A stretch of 64,000 nt of DNA from Aquibium sp. ELW1220 (GTDB lineage: Bacteria; Pseudomonadota; Alphaproteobacteria; Rhizobiales; Rhizobiaceae): contig NZ_JAOAOQ010000003.1 of assembly GCF_030398385.1 (NCBI RefSeq), forward strand, positions 103,455-167,454. The letters run 5' to 3'. This document shows, one piece after another, positions 28,023-35,466 of this stretch (the first letter of the stretch is position 1; each line of letters starts with the position of its first letter). The notes under the pieces are model-generated. The model did no database searches, had not been told where the DNA came from, and saw nothing but the letters and a program-made list of their open reading frames with translations. The position numbers and the translations under genes are program-made.

Positions 28023-29185
28023 CAGGCGGTCTCCGTCGCGGCGGGCGCCGCCTTTGCCAGGCAGCGCGCATAGATCTCGCTCATCGTCTGCGCCTGCCGG
28101 TCGGGCGTGAAACGGCGCGATCTGGCCAGCGCCAGCGAGGCCTGGGCGGCGCGCAGTTCGTCGTCGCGGATGAGCAGGTTGGCCTTCCCGGCGAGATCTC
28201 CGGGATCGGCGGGGTCGAAGAACAGCGCCGCGCCCTTCCACAGCTCGCGGTAAGTCGGGATGTCGGCCAGAAGCAGGGCCGCGCCCGCCCTTGCGCCTTC
28301 GAGGGCGGCCAGGCCGAAAGGCTCGTAGATCGACGGCGATACGACGATCCCGGCGCGCCGCGCGTGATCCAGCACGGCGTCGTGCGGCATGGCACCGAGC
28401 GTCCGAACGCCGGCCAAATCCTGTCGCTGGCCCGTCGGGCTCTCCAGGGCACCCGCCATTACGACCGGCCAGTCGATCGCTGCCGCGGCGCCGGCCAGGG
28501 CGGCGCCGTTCTTGCCCTCGTCCCACCAACGGCCGGCGGCGAACAGGAAGGGCTCCCGCGGGGCGGACGGCACGAAGGCGGCGATGCCGTTGTAGGCCAC
28601 TTCCAGGCCCAAGGGCCGCTTGTAGCACTCCTCGACGGCCTGGGCGTAGCTGCCGCTCGGCACAACGACGGCATCGGAGGCCTCCATGCCGGCCTGGTTT
28701 GCCCGCTGGTGCCAGCGCCACTCGCGGGGGAGCTGCGTGCCCTTGACTGCCTTCCACCATGTCGGAAGGCACGAATGCACCACGCTGACGACGGGAACGG
28801 AGACGTCGAGACCGACGACCTGGGACGGCGCGTTCAGGTGGACGAGGCTTGCGCCGCAGTCCCTGGCGAGGGCGGCCAGCGCCGGGCCGACCGTCGACAG
28901 CCGTTCCGGGCCGTCCACCATCCAGTCGAGCGGCTGGTCGAGCCAGACGAGATCACCGAGCCGGCGAGCCTCCTCGGCCTGCGCGGCACCCGGGGCGGGC
29001 CCGAGCACGGCGAACACGACGCGGTAACCCTGGACAGGAAGGGCGCGGGCGAGTTCCATCGCATAGCGCCAGACCCCGCCCACGGCGTCGACGCTCATCA
29101 GGATCACCGGCGCCTCGTCCGGGCGGCGCGGCTTCAGCGGCATCGCTGCGCCGACGAAATCATCGCGGGAGACAGCGAGCATCAT
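28022..29185 (-). CDS. GT4-type glycosyltransferase
   Basis: A 387-residue GT-B enzyme. After an N-terminal extension of about 25 residues, VILMSVDAVGGVWRYAMELA starts the acceptor domain. The donor domain has FLFAAGRWWDEGKN, GIVVSPSIYEPFGLAALEGA (the E-x7-E motif of GT4 transferases) and LLLADIPTYRELW. ATG 29185 overlaps the upstream stop by 4 bp; the adjacent ATG 29182 is also possible. It differs in type from the three CgeB-like transferases. Confidence 0.88.
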   Translation of the reverse strand: MMLAVSRDDFVGAAMPLKPRRPDEAPVILMSVDAVGGVWRYAMELARALPVQGYRVVFAVLGPAPGAAQAEEARRLGDLVWLDQPLDWMVDGPERLSTVGPALAALARDCGASLVHLNAPSQVVGLDVSVPVVSVVHSCLPTWWKAVKGTQLPREWRWHQRANQAGMEASDAVVVPSGSYAQAVEECYKRPLGLEVAYNGIAAFVPSAPREPFLFAAGRWWDEGKNGAALAGAAAAIDWPVVMAGALESPTGQRQDLAGVRTLGAMPHDAVLDHARRAGIVVSPSIYEPFGLAALEGARAGAALLLADIPTYRELWKGAALFFDPADPGDLAGKANLLIRDDELRAAQASLALARSRRFTPDRQAQTMSEIYARCLAKAAPAATETA

Positions 29186-31206
29186 GCCGATAGCCTCTTG
29201 TGCCTTGCGGCGCCGACGCCGCCGAAGCGCTCGGCCTGGAGCCAGCGGGCGAGGCGCAGGACGCCGCGCTTCCACGGGATGGTCGGCTGCCAGCCGGTGG
29301 CGGCCTGTAGGCGCGCGGTGTCGGCGACGAAATAGAGCTGGTCGCCGGTCCGCCACGGCTCGTGGCTGGTCTCGATCGGCTCGCCGATGATGCGCGCCAT
29401 CTCGGCCAGCACCATGGACAGGCTGACGGCGTTGGAGGGTCCGCCGCCGAGATTGAAGGCCTGGCCGCTCAGCCGGTCGACATGGGCGTGCAGCGCGCGA
29501 TAGGCGGCCACGGCGTCGTCGACGTCGAGAATGTCGCGGACCTGGTGGCCATCGCCGAAGATCGTGATCTTCTCGCCGCCGAGCGCCCGGATCAGGAAAT
29601 GCGCGACCCAGCCCTGGTCCTCGGTGCCGAACTGGCGCGGGCCGTAGATGCAGCTCATCCGCAGCACCGCGGCCGGCGTGCCATAGGACTTGGCATAGTC
29701 GAGCACATACTGGTCGGCAGCGCCCTTCGAGCAGCCATAGGGCGTGCAGAAATCGAGGCCGCGATCCTCGCCGATGCCGTTGCGAGCGATCTGCGGGTCG
29801 GCGGGCTGGTGGCACCTCGCCGTCGCCACCGTGTCGATGTCCTCCAGCGCGCCATAGACCTTGTTGGTGCTGGCGAAGATGACGCCCGGCCTGCGCCTGG
29901 CGGCGCGCGCGCCCTCGAGCACGTTCAGCGTGCCGCGCACGTTCACCTCCATGTCCTCGATGGGATGGTCGAGGCTGGTCGTCACCGCCGTCTGGCCGGC
30001 CAGGTGGAACACCACGCTGGCGTCCTTCACGGCGTCACGAACCTGCGCCGTATCGCGCACGTCGGCGATGCAGGCGTGGACCCTGTCGCCGAACTGCTCG
30101 CGCAGCCAGGCGAGGTTGGAATCGACGCCGGAGCGGGCCAGGCTGTCGAAGATGACCACGTCCTTGCCGTCGCGGAGGTAGGACGAGGCGAGATTGCTGC
30201 CGACAAAGCCGCTGCCGCCGGTGATCACCACGGGGGCGACGCTGGACGCGATGGAGGGCTTGGCGAGGGTGAACAGCTCCTGCACCCGGCGCACGCCGCC
30301 TTCCTGCAGCAGCCGCGCCAGAAGCTTCGGCCGGCCGCCATGCTCGGTGGCGCCGAGATGGTAGTGGCGGGGATCGAACCAGAGGCCCTCCTGCACCGCC
30401 ACGTCGTGCGGCACGTCGCGCCAGCTGTACCAGTAGACGCGGTCGGCCGGCACGCTCAGCGCTGCCATGAAGCGGCGCACCTGCTCGACCTCGTCCTGCC
30501 GCCAGGTCGAGTAGCCTGTCTCCGTGACCCAGAGTTCCGCCTTCGGATTGTAGCCGTCGACGATGCGGCGAAGCTCGCCCAGATGGAGGTCCCAGCCGTT
30601 CCAGCTGCCCTCGTCGCTGTCCCAGGTGCCCGGAAAGCCGTGGAAGCCGACGGCGGAGACGACGTCGAGCACCCCGCGCTGTCCCATCAGGTTGACCCAC
30701 GCGGGATCGAACGGGCACGGCGCGCCCAGCACCGCCTTCCAGCCGCGTTTCTGCACCCAGTAGGCGGCGCCGCCGACCATCTCGCAGAACAGCGAGAAGT
30801 CCTTGTCTTCGCGCCAGTCCCAGTCGAGCAGGTTGTTGGGCTCGTTCCAGAGTTCGATGTGCCGGAAATGCCGCCCGTAGCGGTCGAGCACATGGTCGAC
30901 GAAGTCGGCATAGTCCCTGAGGCGGCGCGGTGCACCGGTCGCCTTGCCCGTCCGCGACAGCGACGGCGGCGTGTAGTGGATGCAGGGCAGGACGTCGAGT
31001 TCCGCCGCAAGCTTCGGAAACAGCCAGTCGAACCATTCCTCGCCGCCGGGCGCGAGATACTCCGCCCACGAAAGATGCGTGCGCAGGTAGCTTGCGCCGG
31101 AGGCGACGATCTCGGGCAGCACGTCTTCGGTCCGCTCGTATTCCCCCCGTCGGAACCACTCCACGAAACCGAAGCCCGATGCGGCCGGATGCAGGCGCGG
31201 ATTCAT
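29182..31206 (-). CDS. Fusion: GH-A glycosidase-like domain plus NAD-dependent epimerase
   Basis: A 674-residue continuous reading frame with two enzymes. Residues about 10-300 are a clan GH-A barrel of the GH39/xylosidase-like kind: acid/base E122 in ELWNEPNN and candidate nucleophile E229 in WVTETGYS. Residues about 325-665 are an extended SDR of the CDP-paratose/UDP-sugar epimerase type: VVITGGSGFVGSNLASSYL (motif glycines at 330-336), STNKVYG and YGCSK as YxxxK. There is no signal peptide, so both parts act in the cytoplasm. Both neighbours overlap by 4 bp. Why a glycosidase-like domain is tethered to a nucleotide-sugar epimerase is unknown. Confidence 0.88.
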   Translation of the reverse strand: MNPRLHPAASGFGFVEWFRRGEYERTEDVLPEIVASGASYLRTHLSWAEYLAPGGEEWFDWLFPKLAAELDVLPCIHYTPPSLSRTGKATGAPRRLRDYADFVDHVLDRYGRHFRHIELWNEPNNLLDWDWREDKDFSLFCEMVGGAAYWVQKRGWKAVLGAPCPFDPAWVNLMGQRGVLDVVSAVGFHGFPGTWDSDEGSWNGWDLHLGELRRIVDGYNPKAELWVTETGYSTWRQDEVEQVRRFMAALSVPADRVYWYSWRDVPHDVAVQEGLWFDPRHYHLGATEHGGRPKLLARLLQEGGVRRVQELFTLAKPSIASSVAPVVITGGSGFVGSNLASSYLRDGKDVVIFDSLARSGVDSNLAWLREQFGDRVHACIADVRDTAQVRDAVKDASVVFHLAGQTAVTTSLDHPIEDMEVNVRGTLNVLEGARAARRRPGVIFASTNKVYGALEDIDTVATARCHQPADPQIARNGIGEDRGLDFCTPYGCSKGAADQYVLDYAKSYGTPAAVLRMSCIYGPRQFGTEDQGWVAHFLIRALGGEKITIFGDGHQVRDILDVDDAVAAYRALHAHVDRLSGQAFNLGGGPSNAVSLSMVLAEMARIIGEPIETSHEPWRTGDQLYFVADTARLQAATGWQPTIPWKRGVLRLARWLQAERFGGVGAARHKRLSA

Positions 31207-32312
31207 GCCACCAGCCCCCGCCGTTCGAGTTCGCTGCGCATCTGGCCGTTGCGGTCGACGACCGTCTCGCGGCGCACCCATTCGACGAAGGGCTCGAGCG
31301 ACGTCTCGAGCCGGTGCTCGGCCGTGAAGCCCAGGAGGTCGCGGGCCCGCTCGGTCGAAGCGAAGCAGTGGCGGATGTCGCCGCTGCGCGCCTTGCCGAG
31401 GATCTCCGGCTGGAGGTCAGCCACCCCCATGGCCGAGGCGAGCAGCGCGGCGATCTCCCTGATGGAATAGGATCGGCCGCTGCCCACATTGATGACCTGG
31501 CCTGCCGCGGAAGGCGCCTCCAGGGCCAGGCGGAAGGCCCGCGCGACGTCCTCGACATGGACGAAATCGCGCCGCTGCTCGCCGTCCTCGAACACGGTCG
31601 GCCTCTGGCCGCTGGCCAGACGCGAGGCGAAGTTGGCGAGGACGCCGGTGTAGGGATTGGACAGCGCCTGCCCGGCGCCGAAGACGTTGAACAGCCGCAG
31701 CGCGACGGCGGGGACATCGTAGGCCGCGCCGAAGATCATGACCGCGCGCTCCTGGGCGAACTTGGTCAGCGCATAGATGGAGGCGAGGTCGACCGGCTTG
31801 TCCTCGTCGGTCGGCACCGGTTCGAGCCGCCGCCCGGCGTCGTCGCGGGGATCCCAGCGGCCCGTCCCGATCATGTCGCGCCGGCGGCGGACCTGGTCGT
31901 GCAGCCGCCCGTCGGCGTCGCGATAGCGGCCCTCGCCGTAGACGCTCATCGAGGATGCCACGACGATGGACTTCACCGGATGCTCGATCAGTGCCTCGAG
32001 AAGCACGGCCGTCGCCAGTTCGTTGCCGCCGACATAGCGCGCGATCTCGTACATCGACTGGCCGACGCCAACCTCGGCCGCCAGGTGCGCGACATGGTCG
32101 ACACCGCGCACCGCCTTGCGGCAGAGGTCTGCATTGCGGACGTCGCCGATGATGTACTCGGCGCCGTCGATGCGCGACGGTTCGCCAGCCTGGTGCACCT
32201 GCTCCACGAGACTGTCCAGCACGCGGACGCGGTAGCCGTGGCGGAGAAGTTCCGAGACGAGATGGCGTCCGATGAAACCCATTCCGCCCGTGACGAGTAC
32301 TGTGCTTACCAC
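31203..32312 (-). CDS. NAD-dependent sugar epimerase, first gene of the glycan operon
   Basis: A 369-residue extended SDR. The Rossmann motif is VLVTGGMGFIGRHLVSELL, then HLAAEVGVGQSMYEIARYVG, VVASSMSVYGEG and SIYALTK as the YxxxK. DFVHVEDVARAFRLAL is the usual substrate-side motif of UDP-glucose 4-epimerase-like enzymes. The start codon is GTG at 32312, with AAGGGA 7 nt before it. The gene leads the operon that runs to 22976 and has a stress-type promoter candidate about 40-65 bp upstream. Confidence 0.88.
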   Translation of the reverse strand: MVSTVLVTGGMGFIGRHLVSELLRHGYRVRVLDSLVEQVHQAGEPSRIDGAEYIIGDVRNADLCRKAVRGVDHVAHLAAEVGVGQSMYEIARYVGGNELATAVLLEALIEHPVKSIVVASSMSVYGEGRYRDADGRLHDQVRRRRDMIGTGRWDPRDDAGRRLEPVPTDEDKPVDLASIYALTKFAQERAVMIFGAAYDVPAVALRLFNVFGAGQALSNPYTGVLANFASRLASGQRPTVFEDGEQRRDFVHVEDVARAFRLALEAPSAAGQVINVGSGRSYSIREIAALLASAMGVADLQPEILGKARSGDIRHCFASTERARDLLGFTAEHRLETSLEPFVEWVRRETVVDRNGQMRSELERRGLVA

Positions 32313-32354
32313 GCTGTATTCCCTTGTCGTTTGCGAGCTCTTTCCGCCGCTCCG

Positions 32355-32379
32355 AACCGGGCCGGAACCGAAATGTTCC
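32355..32379 (-). promoter_or_regulatory. Candidate EcfG promoter of the glycan operon
   Basis: On the minus strand GGAAC (32379-32375), 16 nt, GGTT (32358-32355). The transcription start would fall near 32348, about 35 nt before the GTG start of the epimerase gene. Because the nine genes down to 22976 overlap or nearly overlap, the whole glycan operon would be under this promoter. The 313 bp divergent gap (32313-32625) otherwise holds only the second, plus-strand promoter candidate. Confidence 0.65.
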
Positions 32380-32573
32380 GGATGAAGCTGTTGATGAGGT
32401 TGAAGAGGAAGAAGCGGACGCCGCGCCCCTGGATGACGCCTTCGCGGGGGAACCGGAGCGGCCCCGCACCGTTCGAAACCACGTGCCGCATCGCCCGGAT
32501 GCGGAGCAGAGCCCGGTCCGTTCGGGCTACCGGCGAGCCGGTCCGGCGTGCTTCATCTTCATCATCTTCTTCC

Positions 32574-32598
32574 GGAACATCTTCGGCCTGCCGCTGTT
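32574..32598 (+). promoter_or_regulatory. Variant EcfG-like promoter
   Basis: GGAAC (32574-32578), 16 nt, TGTT (32595-32598), keeping the GTT core. It lies about 28 nt before the ATG of the alcohol dehydrogenase gene at 32626 and is divergent from the glycan-operon promoter. It is weaker than the GGTT examples. Confidence 0.4.
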
Positions 32599-32625
32599 CG
32601 GCGAACGCAACAGATGGAGAAGCCG

Positions 32626-33627
32626 ATGAACATCCACGCCGAGACGGACGCCAGGCGGGCGCGCGGGACGACACGCGCGATGCGGGCAGCCGTCCTGACT
32701 GCGCCGCGCAGGATCGAACTGCGCGAGGTGCCGCTGCCGGAACCGGGTCCCGGTGACGTGCGGGTCCGTCTCGAAGGCTGCGGCGTCTGCGCGTCCAACG
32801 TGACGCCCTGGACGGGTCCGGAATGGATGCGTTTCCCGACAGCGCCGGGCGATCTCGGCCATGAAGGCTGGGGTGTCGTCGACGCCGTCGGTCGCGACGT
32901 CCGCCATCTGCGGGAGGGCGACCGCGTCACGACGCTGTTCCAGAAGAGCTACGCCGAGTTCGACGTCGGCCCGGCAGACCAGGCGGTTGCGCTTCCGCCC
33001 GCCCTCGGCGACGCGCCGTTGCCGGGCGAGCCGCTCGGCTGCGCGGTCAACGTGATCCGGCGCGCGCGGCTGCAGCCGGGTGAGACCGTGGCGGTGGTCG
33101 GGCTTGGCTTCATGGGCCTGCTCCTCGTCCGGCTCGCCGCGCTGGCGGGTGCGCGGGTAGTGGCGGTCGGCCGCAAGCCGCAGGCGCAGGCGCGCGCGCT
33201 CGATCTCGGTGCCGCCATGGCCGTCGCGCCCGACGACGCCGCCGCAGCGGCCGCCGGGATCGCCAGGGACGGGTTGTTCGATTGCGTGATCGAGGCGACC
33301 GGACACCAGGAGCCGCTCGATCTGGCGGCGACGCTCACCACGACGCGGGGCCGCCTGGTCATCGCCGGCTATCACCAGGACGCGCCGCGCCGGGTCGACA
33401 TGCAGCTGTGGAACTGGCGCGGCCTCGATGTCATCAACGCCCACGAGCGCGATCCCGCCATCTACCTGGACGGGATCCGCGAAGCGATCGCGCTGGTGGC
33501 TGCGGGACAGCTGGACCCTTCGCCTCTCTACACCCACGTGCTTCCGTTCGACCGGCTGAACGAAGCCCTGCAACTCGCCGCCACGCGGCCGGAGGGTTTC
33601 GTCAAGTCGCTGGTGGTGATGCCATGA
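32626..33627 (+). CDS. Medium-chain (zinc-type) alcohol dehydrogenase-like protein
   Basis: A 333-residue MDR protein. It has GCGVCASNVTPWTGPEW, LGHEGWGVVDAVG near the catalytic zinc site and the NAD(P) motif TVAVVGLGFMGLLLVRLAAL. The four-cysteine structural-zinc loop is absent, so it differs from the alcohol dehydrogenase at 20714. The start is fixed by GGAG 6 nt before ATG 32626. It overlaps the Gfo/Idh/MocA gene by 4 bp. Together they could oxidise or interconvert a sugar or polyol, perhaps linked to the divergent glycan operon. Confidence 0.85.
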   Translation: MNIHAETDARRARGTTRAMRAAVLTAPRRIELREVPLPEPGPGDVRVRLEGCGVCASNVTPWTGPEWMRFPTAPGDLGHEGWGVVDAVGRDVRHLREGDRVTTLFQKSYAEFDVGPADQAVALPPALGDAPLPGEPLGCAVNVIRRARLQPGETVAVVGLGFMGLLLVRLAALAGARVVAVGRKPQAQARALDLGAAMAVAPDDAAAAAAGIARDGLFDCVIEATGHQEPLDLAATLTTTRGRLVIAGYHQDAPRRVDMQLWNWRGLDVINAHERDPAIYLDGIREAIALVAAGQLDPSPLYTHVLPFDRLNEALQLAATRPEGFVKSLVVMP

Positions 33628-34682
33628 CGTTCGCGCTCAAACCCGCCGTCATCGCCGCCCGTCCCCTGCGGCTCGGCTTCCTCGGCGTGGGCTGGATTGG
33701 ACTGGCGCGGATGAAGGCACTGCTCGGCACCGGCCTCGCCGAAGCGGCCGCCATCGTCGACACGAATACGGAGATGGTCGCGCAGGCACAGGCGCTTGCC
33801 AGCGGCGCCGAGGTCTTCGACAGCCTCGACGCCCTGCTCGACCGCGGTGTCGACGCCGTCGTCATCGCGACGCCCAGCGCGTTGCATGCAGAGCAGTCCA
33901 TCAGGGCGCTGGACGCCGGCGTCGCCGTCTTCTGCCAGAAGCCTCTCGGCCGTTCGGCGGCAGAGGTGGCCGCCGTGGTGGAAGCCGCCCGCCGCAACGA
34001 CCTGCCGCTCGGGCTCGACCTGTCCTACCGGCACACGGCAGCCATGCGGCACATCCGTGGCCTGATGACCGACGGAGCGCTCGGGAAGGTGCATACGATC
34101 GACCTCGTCTTCCACAATGGCTACGGCCCCGACAAGCCCTGGTTCCACGACCGGCGGCTGTCGGGCGGCGGCTGCCTGATGGATCTCGGCATCCACCTCG
34201 TCGACCTCGCCCTCTGGTCGCAGGATTTTCCGGCGGTCGCCTCGGCCGCGGGACACTTCAAGCGGGCCGGAGAGCCGTGGGACGGCAGCGACGCGTCCGT
34301 GGAAGACCTTGCCGTCGGCACGATGGTGACGCAGGACGGCACGCTGATCCGCCTCGCCTGCTCCTGGAACCTGAACGTCGGCCGCGACGCCGAGATTTCG
34401 GCCACGCTCCACGGCACCCGCGCGGCGGGGCGCTTCGCCAATGTCGGCGGCTCGTTCTACGACTTCACCGCCGAGGTGCTGACCGGGACGACGGCCACCA
34501 CGCCGGTCTCGGGTCCCGACGACTGGGGCGGGCGGGCGGCGCTGCACTGGCTGGGCAAGGTTCAGGCCGGCGGGTTCGATGCGGACTGCCTCCAGTTCAC
34601 GGCGGTGGCCGACGCGCTCGACCGCATCTATGCCTCGGGATCGCTTCCCGACCCGGCAAGCCCGGACCGCGTCTTCGCCTGA
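33624..34682 (+). CDS. Gfo/Idh/MocA-family sugar oxidoreductase
   Basis: A 352-residue dehydrogenase. The NAD(P) motif is LGFLGVGWIGLARMKALL. The usual EKP motif is CQKPLG here, with glutamine in place of glutamate but the catalytic lysine kept. GGGCLMDLGIHLVDLALW supplies the active-site aspartate/histidine pair. The C-terminal domain is the normal substrate-binding sheet. It is translationally coupled to the preceding alcohol dehydrogenase gene. The substrate is probably a sugar, sugar alcohol or nucleotide sugar. Confidence 0.88.
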   Translation: MTFALKPAVIAARPLRLGFLGVGWIGLARMKALLGTGLAEAAAIVDTNTEMVAQAQALASGAEVFDSLDALLDRGVDAVVIATPSALHAEQSIRALDAGVAVFCQKPLGRSAAEVAAVVEAARRNDLPLGLDLSYRHTAAMRHIRGLMTDGALGKVHTIDLVFHNGYGPDKPWFHDRRLSGGGCLMDLGIHLVDLALWSQDFPAVASAAGHFKRAGEPWDGSDASVEDLAVGTMVTQDGTLIRLACSWNLNVGRDAEISATLHGTRAAGRFANVGGSFYDFTAEVLTGTTATTPVSGPDDWGGRAALHWLGKVQAGGFDADCLQFTAVADALDRIYASGSLPDPASPDRVFA

Positions 34683-34718
34683 CGCGGCAACGCCAAAGGG
34701 GCCTTGCGGGCGACCTCC

Positions 34719-34743
34719 GGAACATCCGCGCGTCCGGGTGGTT
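34719..34743 (+). promoter_or_regulatory. Candidate EcfG general-stress promoter
   Basis: GGAAC (34719-34723), 16 nt, GGTT (34740-34743), 26 nt before the ATG of the small membrane protein at 34769. It has the same spacing and -10 as the other four GGTT candidates in the window. Confidence 0.65.
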
Positions 34744-34768
34744 GCGGTCATGCAACGGGAGGCACGCC

Positions 34769-34993
34769 ATGCCCGCGCTCGTCCGCTTCGTCATCGTGAA
34801 CTTCGCTGCCGGCACGGCGATCGGCGTGATTGTCGTCGCCGTCGCCTTCTTCGGTTCCAGTGGCGCCTTCGGTGTCCTCGGCGCCGCGAACGACCGCCTG
34901 CTCGCCTTCGCCATGCTGACGCTCACGGTCGCACCCAGCTTCGGCCTCGGCTGTCTCGGAACGGCGCTGGCCTTCCTCGCCTGGGACGACTGA
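34769..34993 (+). CDS. Small two-helix membrane protein (74 residues)
   Basis: Begins MPALVRFVIVNFAAGTAIG and has two hydrophobic helices (about residues 5-30 and 45-70) separated by a short polar loop, ending FLAWDD. GGGAGG 6 nt before the ATG and an EcfG-type promoter candidate support it. I recognise no named family; the size and layout resemble small stress-induced inner-membrane proteins of Rhizobiales. Confidence 0.7.
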   Translation: MPALVRFVIVNFAAGTAIGVIVVAVAFFGSSGAFGVLGAANDRLLAFAMLTLTVAPSFGLGCLGTALAFLAWDD

Positions 34994-35078
34994 AACCGGG
35001 CCTGACTCCGGGCAGTGGAATTTCGGAGGGGCGCGCCCGCTCGACGACCCCGGCTTGTGCCGGCAGAAAGGACGATTC

Positions 35079-35456
35079 ATGGCTTCCCGATCCATCCGCG
35101 CCATCCCGGCCGCCCTTCCCCCGCTCTACGCCTTCGAGGCCGACGGCAGGATCACCGCTCCGGATGTCGAGTGGATGGCCGGCGTCCTTCAGGCGGCCTT
35201 CGAGGCCCAGGAGACGGTCGATATCCTGATCGTCATGCGCGATTACCAGGGCCTGGACATCGGCGCCGCCTTCGATCCGAAGGCGCTCCGGGCGCAGGCC
35301 CGTGCGGCGTCCCACGTCGGCAAGTATGCCGTCGTCGGCGCGCCCGACTGGGCCGAAACCATGATCAACCTATTTTCGCCGGTGTCGCCGGTGGAGGCGA
35401 GGACGTTCGACCTCGAGGACGAAGCCGCCGCCTGGGACTGGGTCCGCGCCGCCTGA
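35079..35456 (+). CDS. SpoIIAA-like (STAS-fold) protein
   Basis: A 125-residue protein matching the SpoIIAA-like/DUF3478 group: LYAFEADGRITAPDVEWMAG, VDILIVMRDYQGLDIGAAF, KYAVVGAPDWAETMINLFSP and a C-terminal EARTFDLEDEAAAWDWV. Members have the STAS fold of anti-anti-sigma factors but usually lack the regulatory phosphoserine; function is mostly unknown. AAAGGA 6 nt before ATG 35079 fixes the start. It sits next to a stress-promoter gene. Confidence 0.8.
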   Translation: MASRSIRAIPAALPPLYAFEADGRITAPDVEWMAGVLQAAFEAQETVDILIVMRDYQGLDIGAAFDPKALRAQARAASHVGKYAVVGAPDWAETMINLFSPVSPVEARTFDLEDEAAAWDWVRAA

Positions 35457-35466
35457 GCAACGCGCC

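Noticed and set aside
32306..32674. A 122-residue minus-strand frame across the divergent gap
   Set aside because: It has no ribosome site, no recognisable motif, and covers both divergent promoters; the gap is better read as regulatory.
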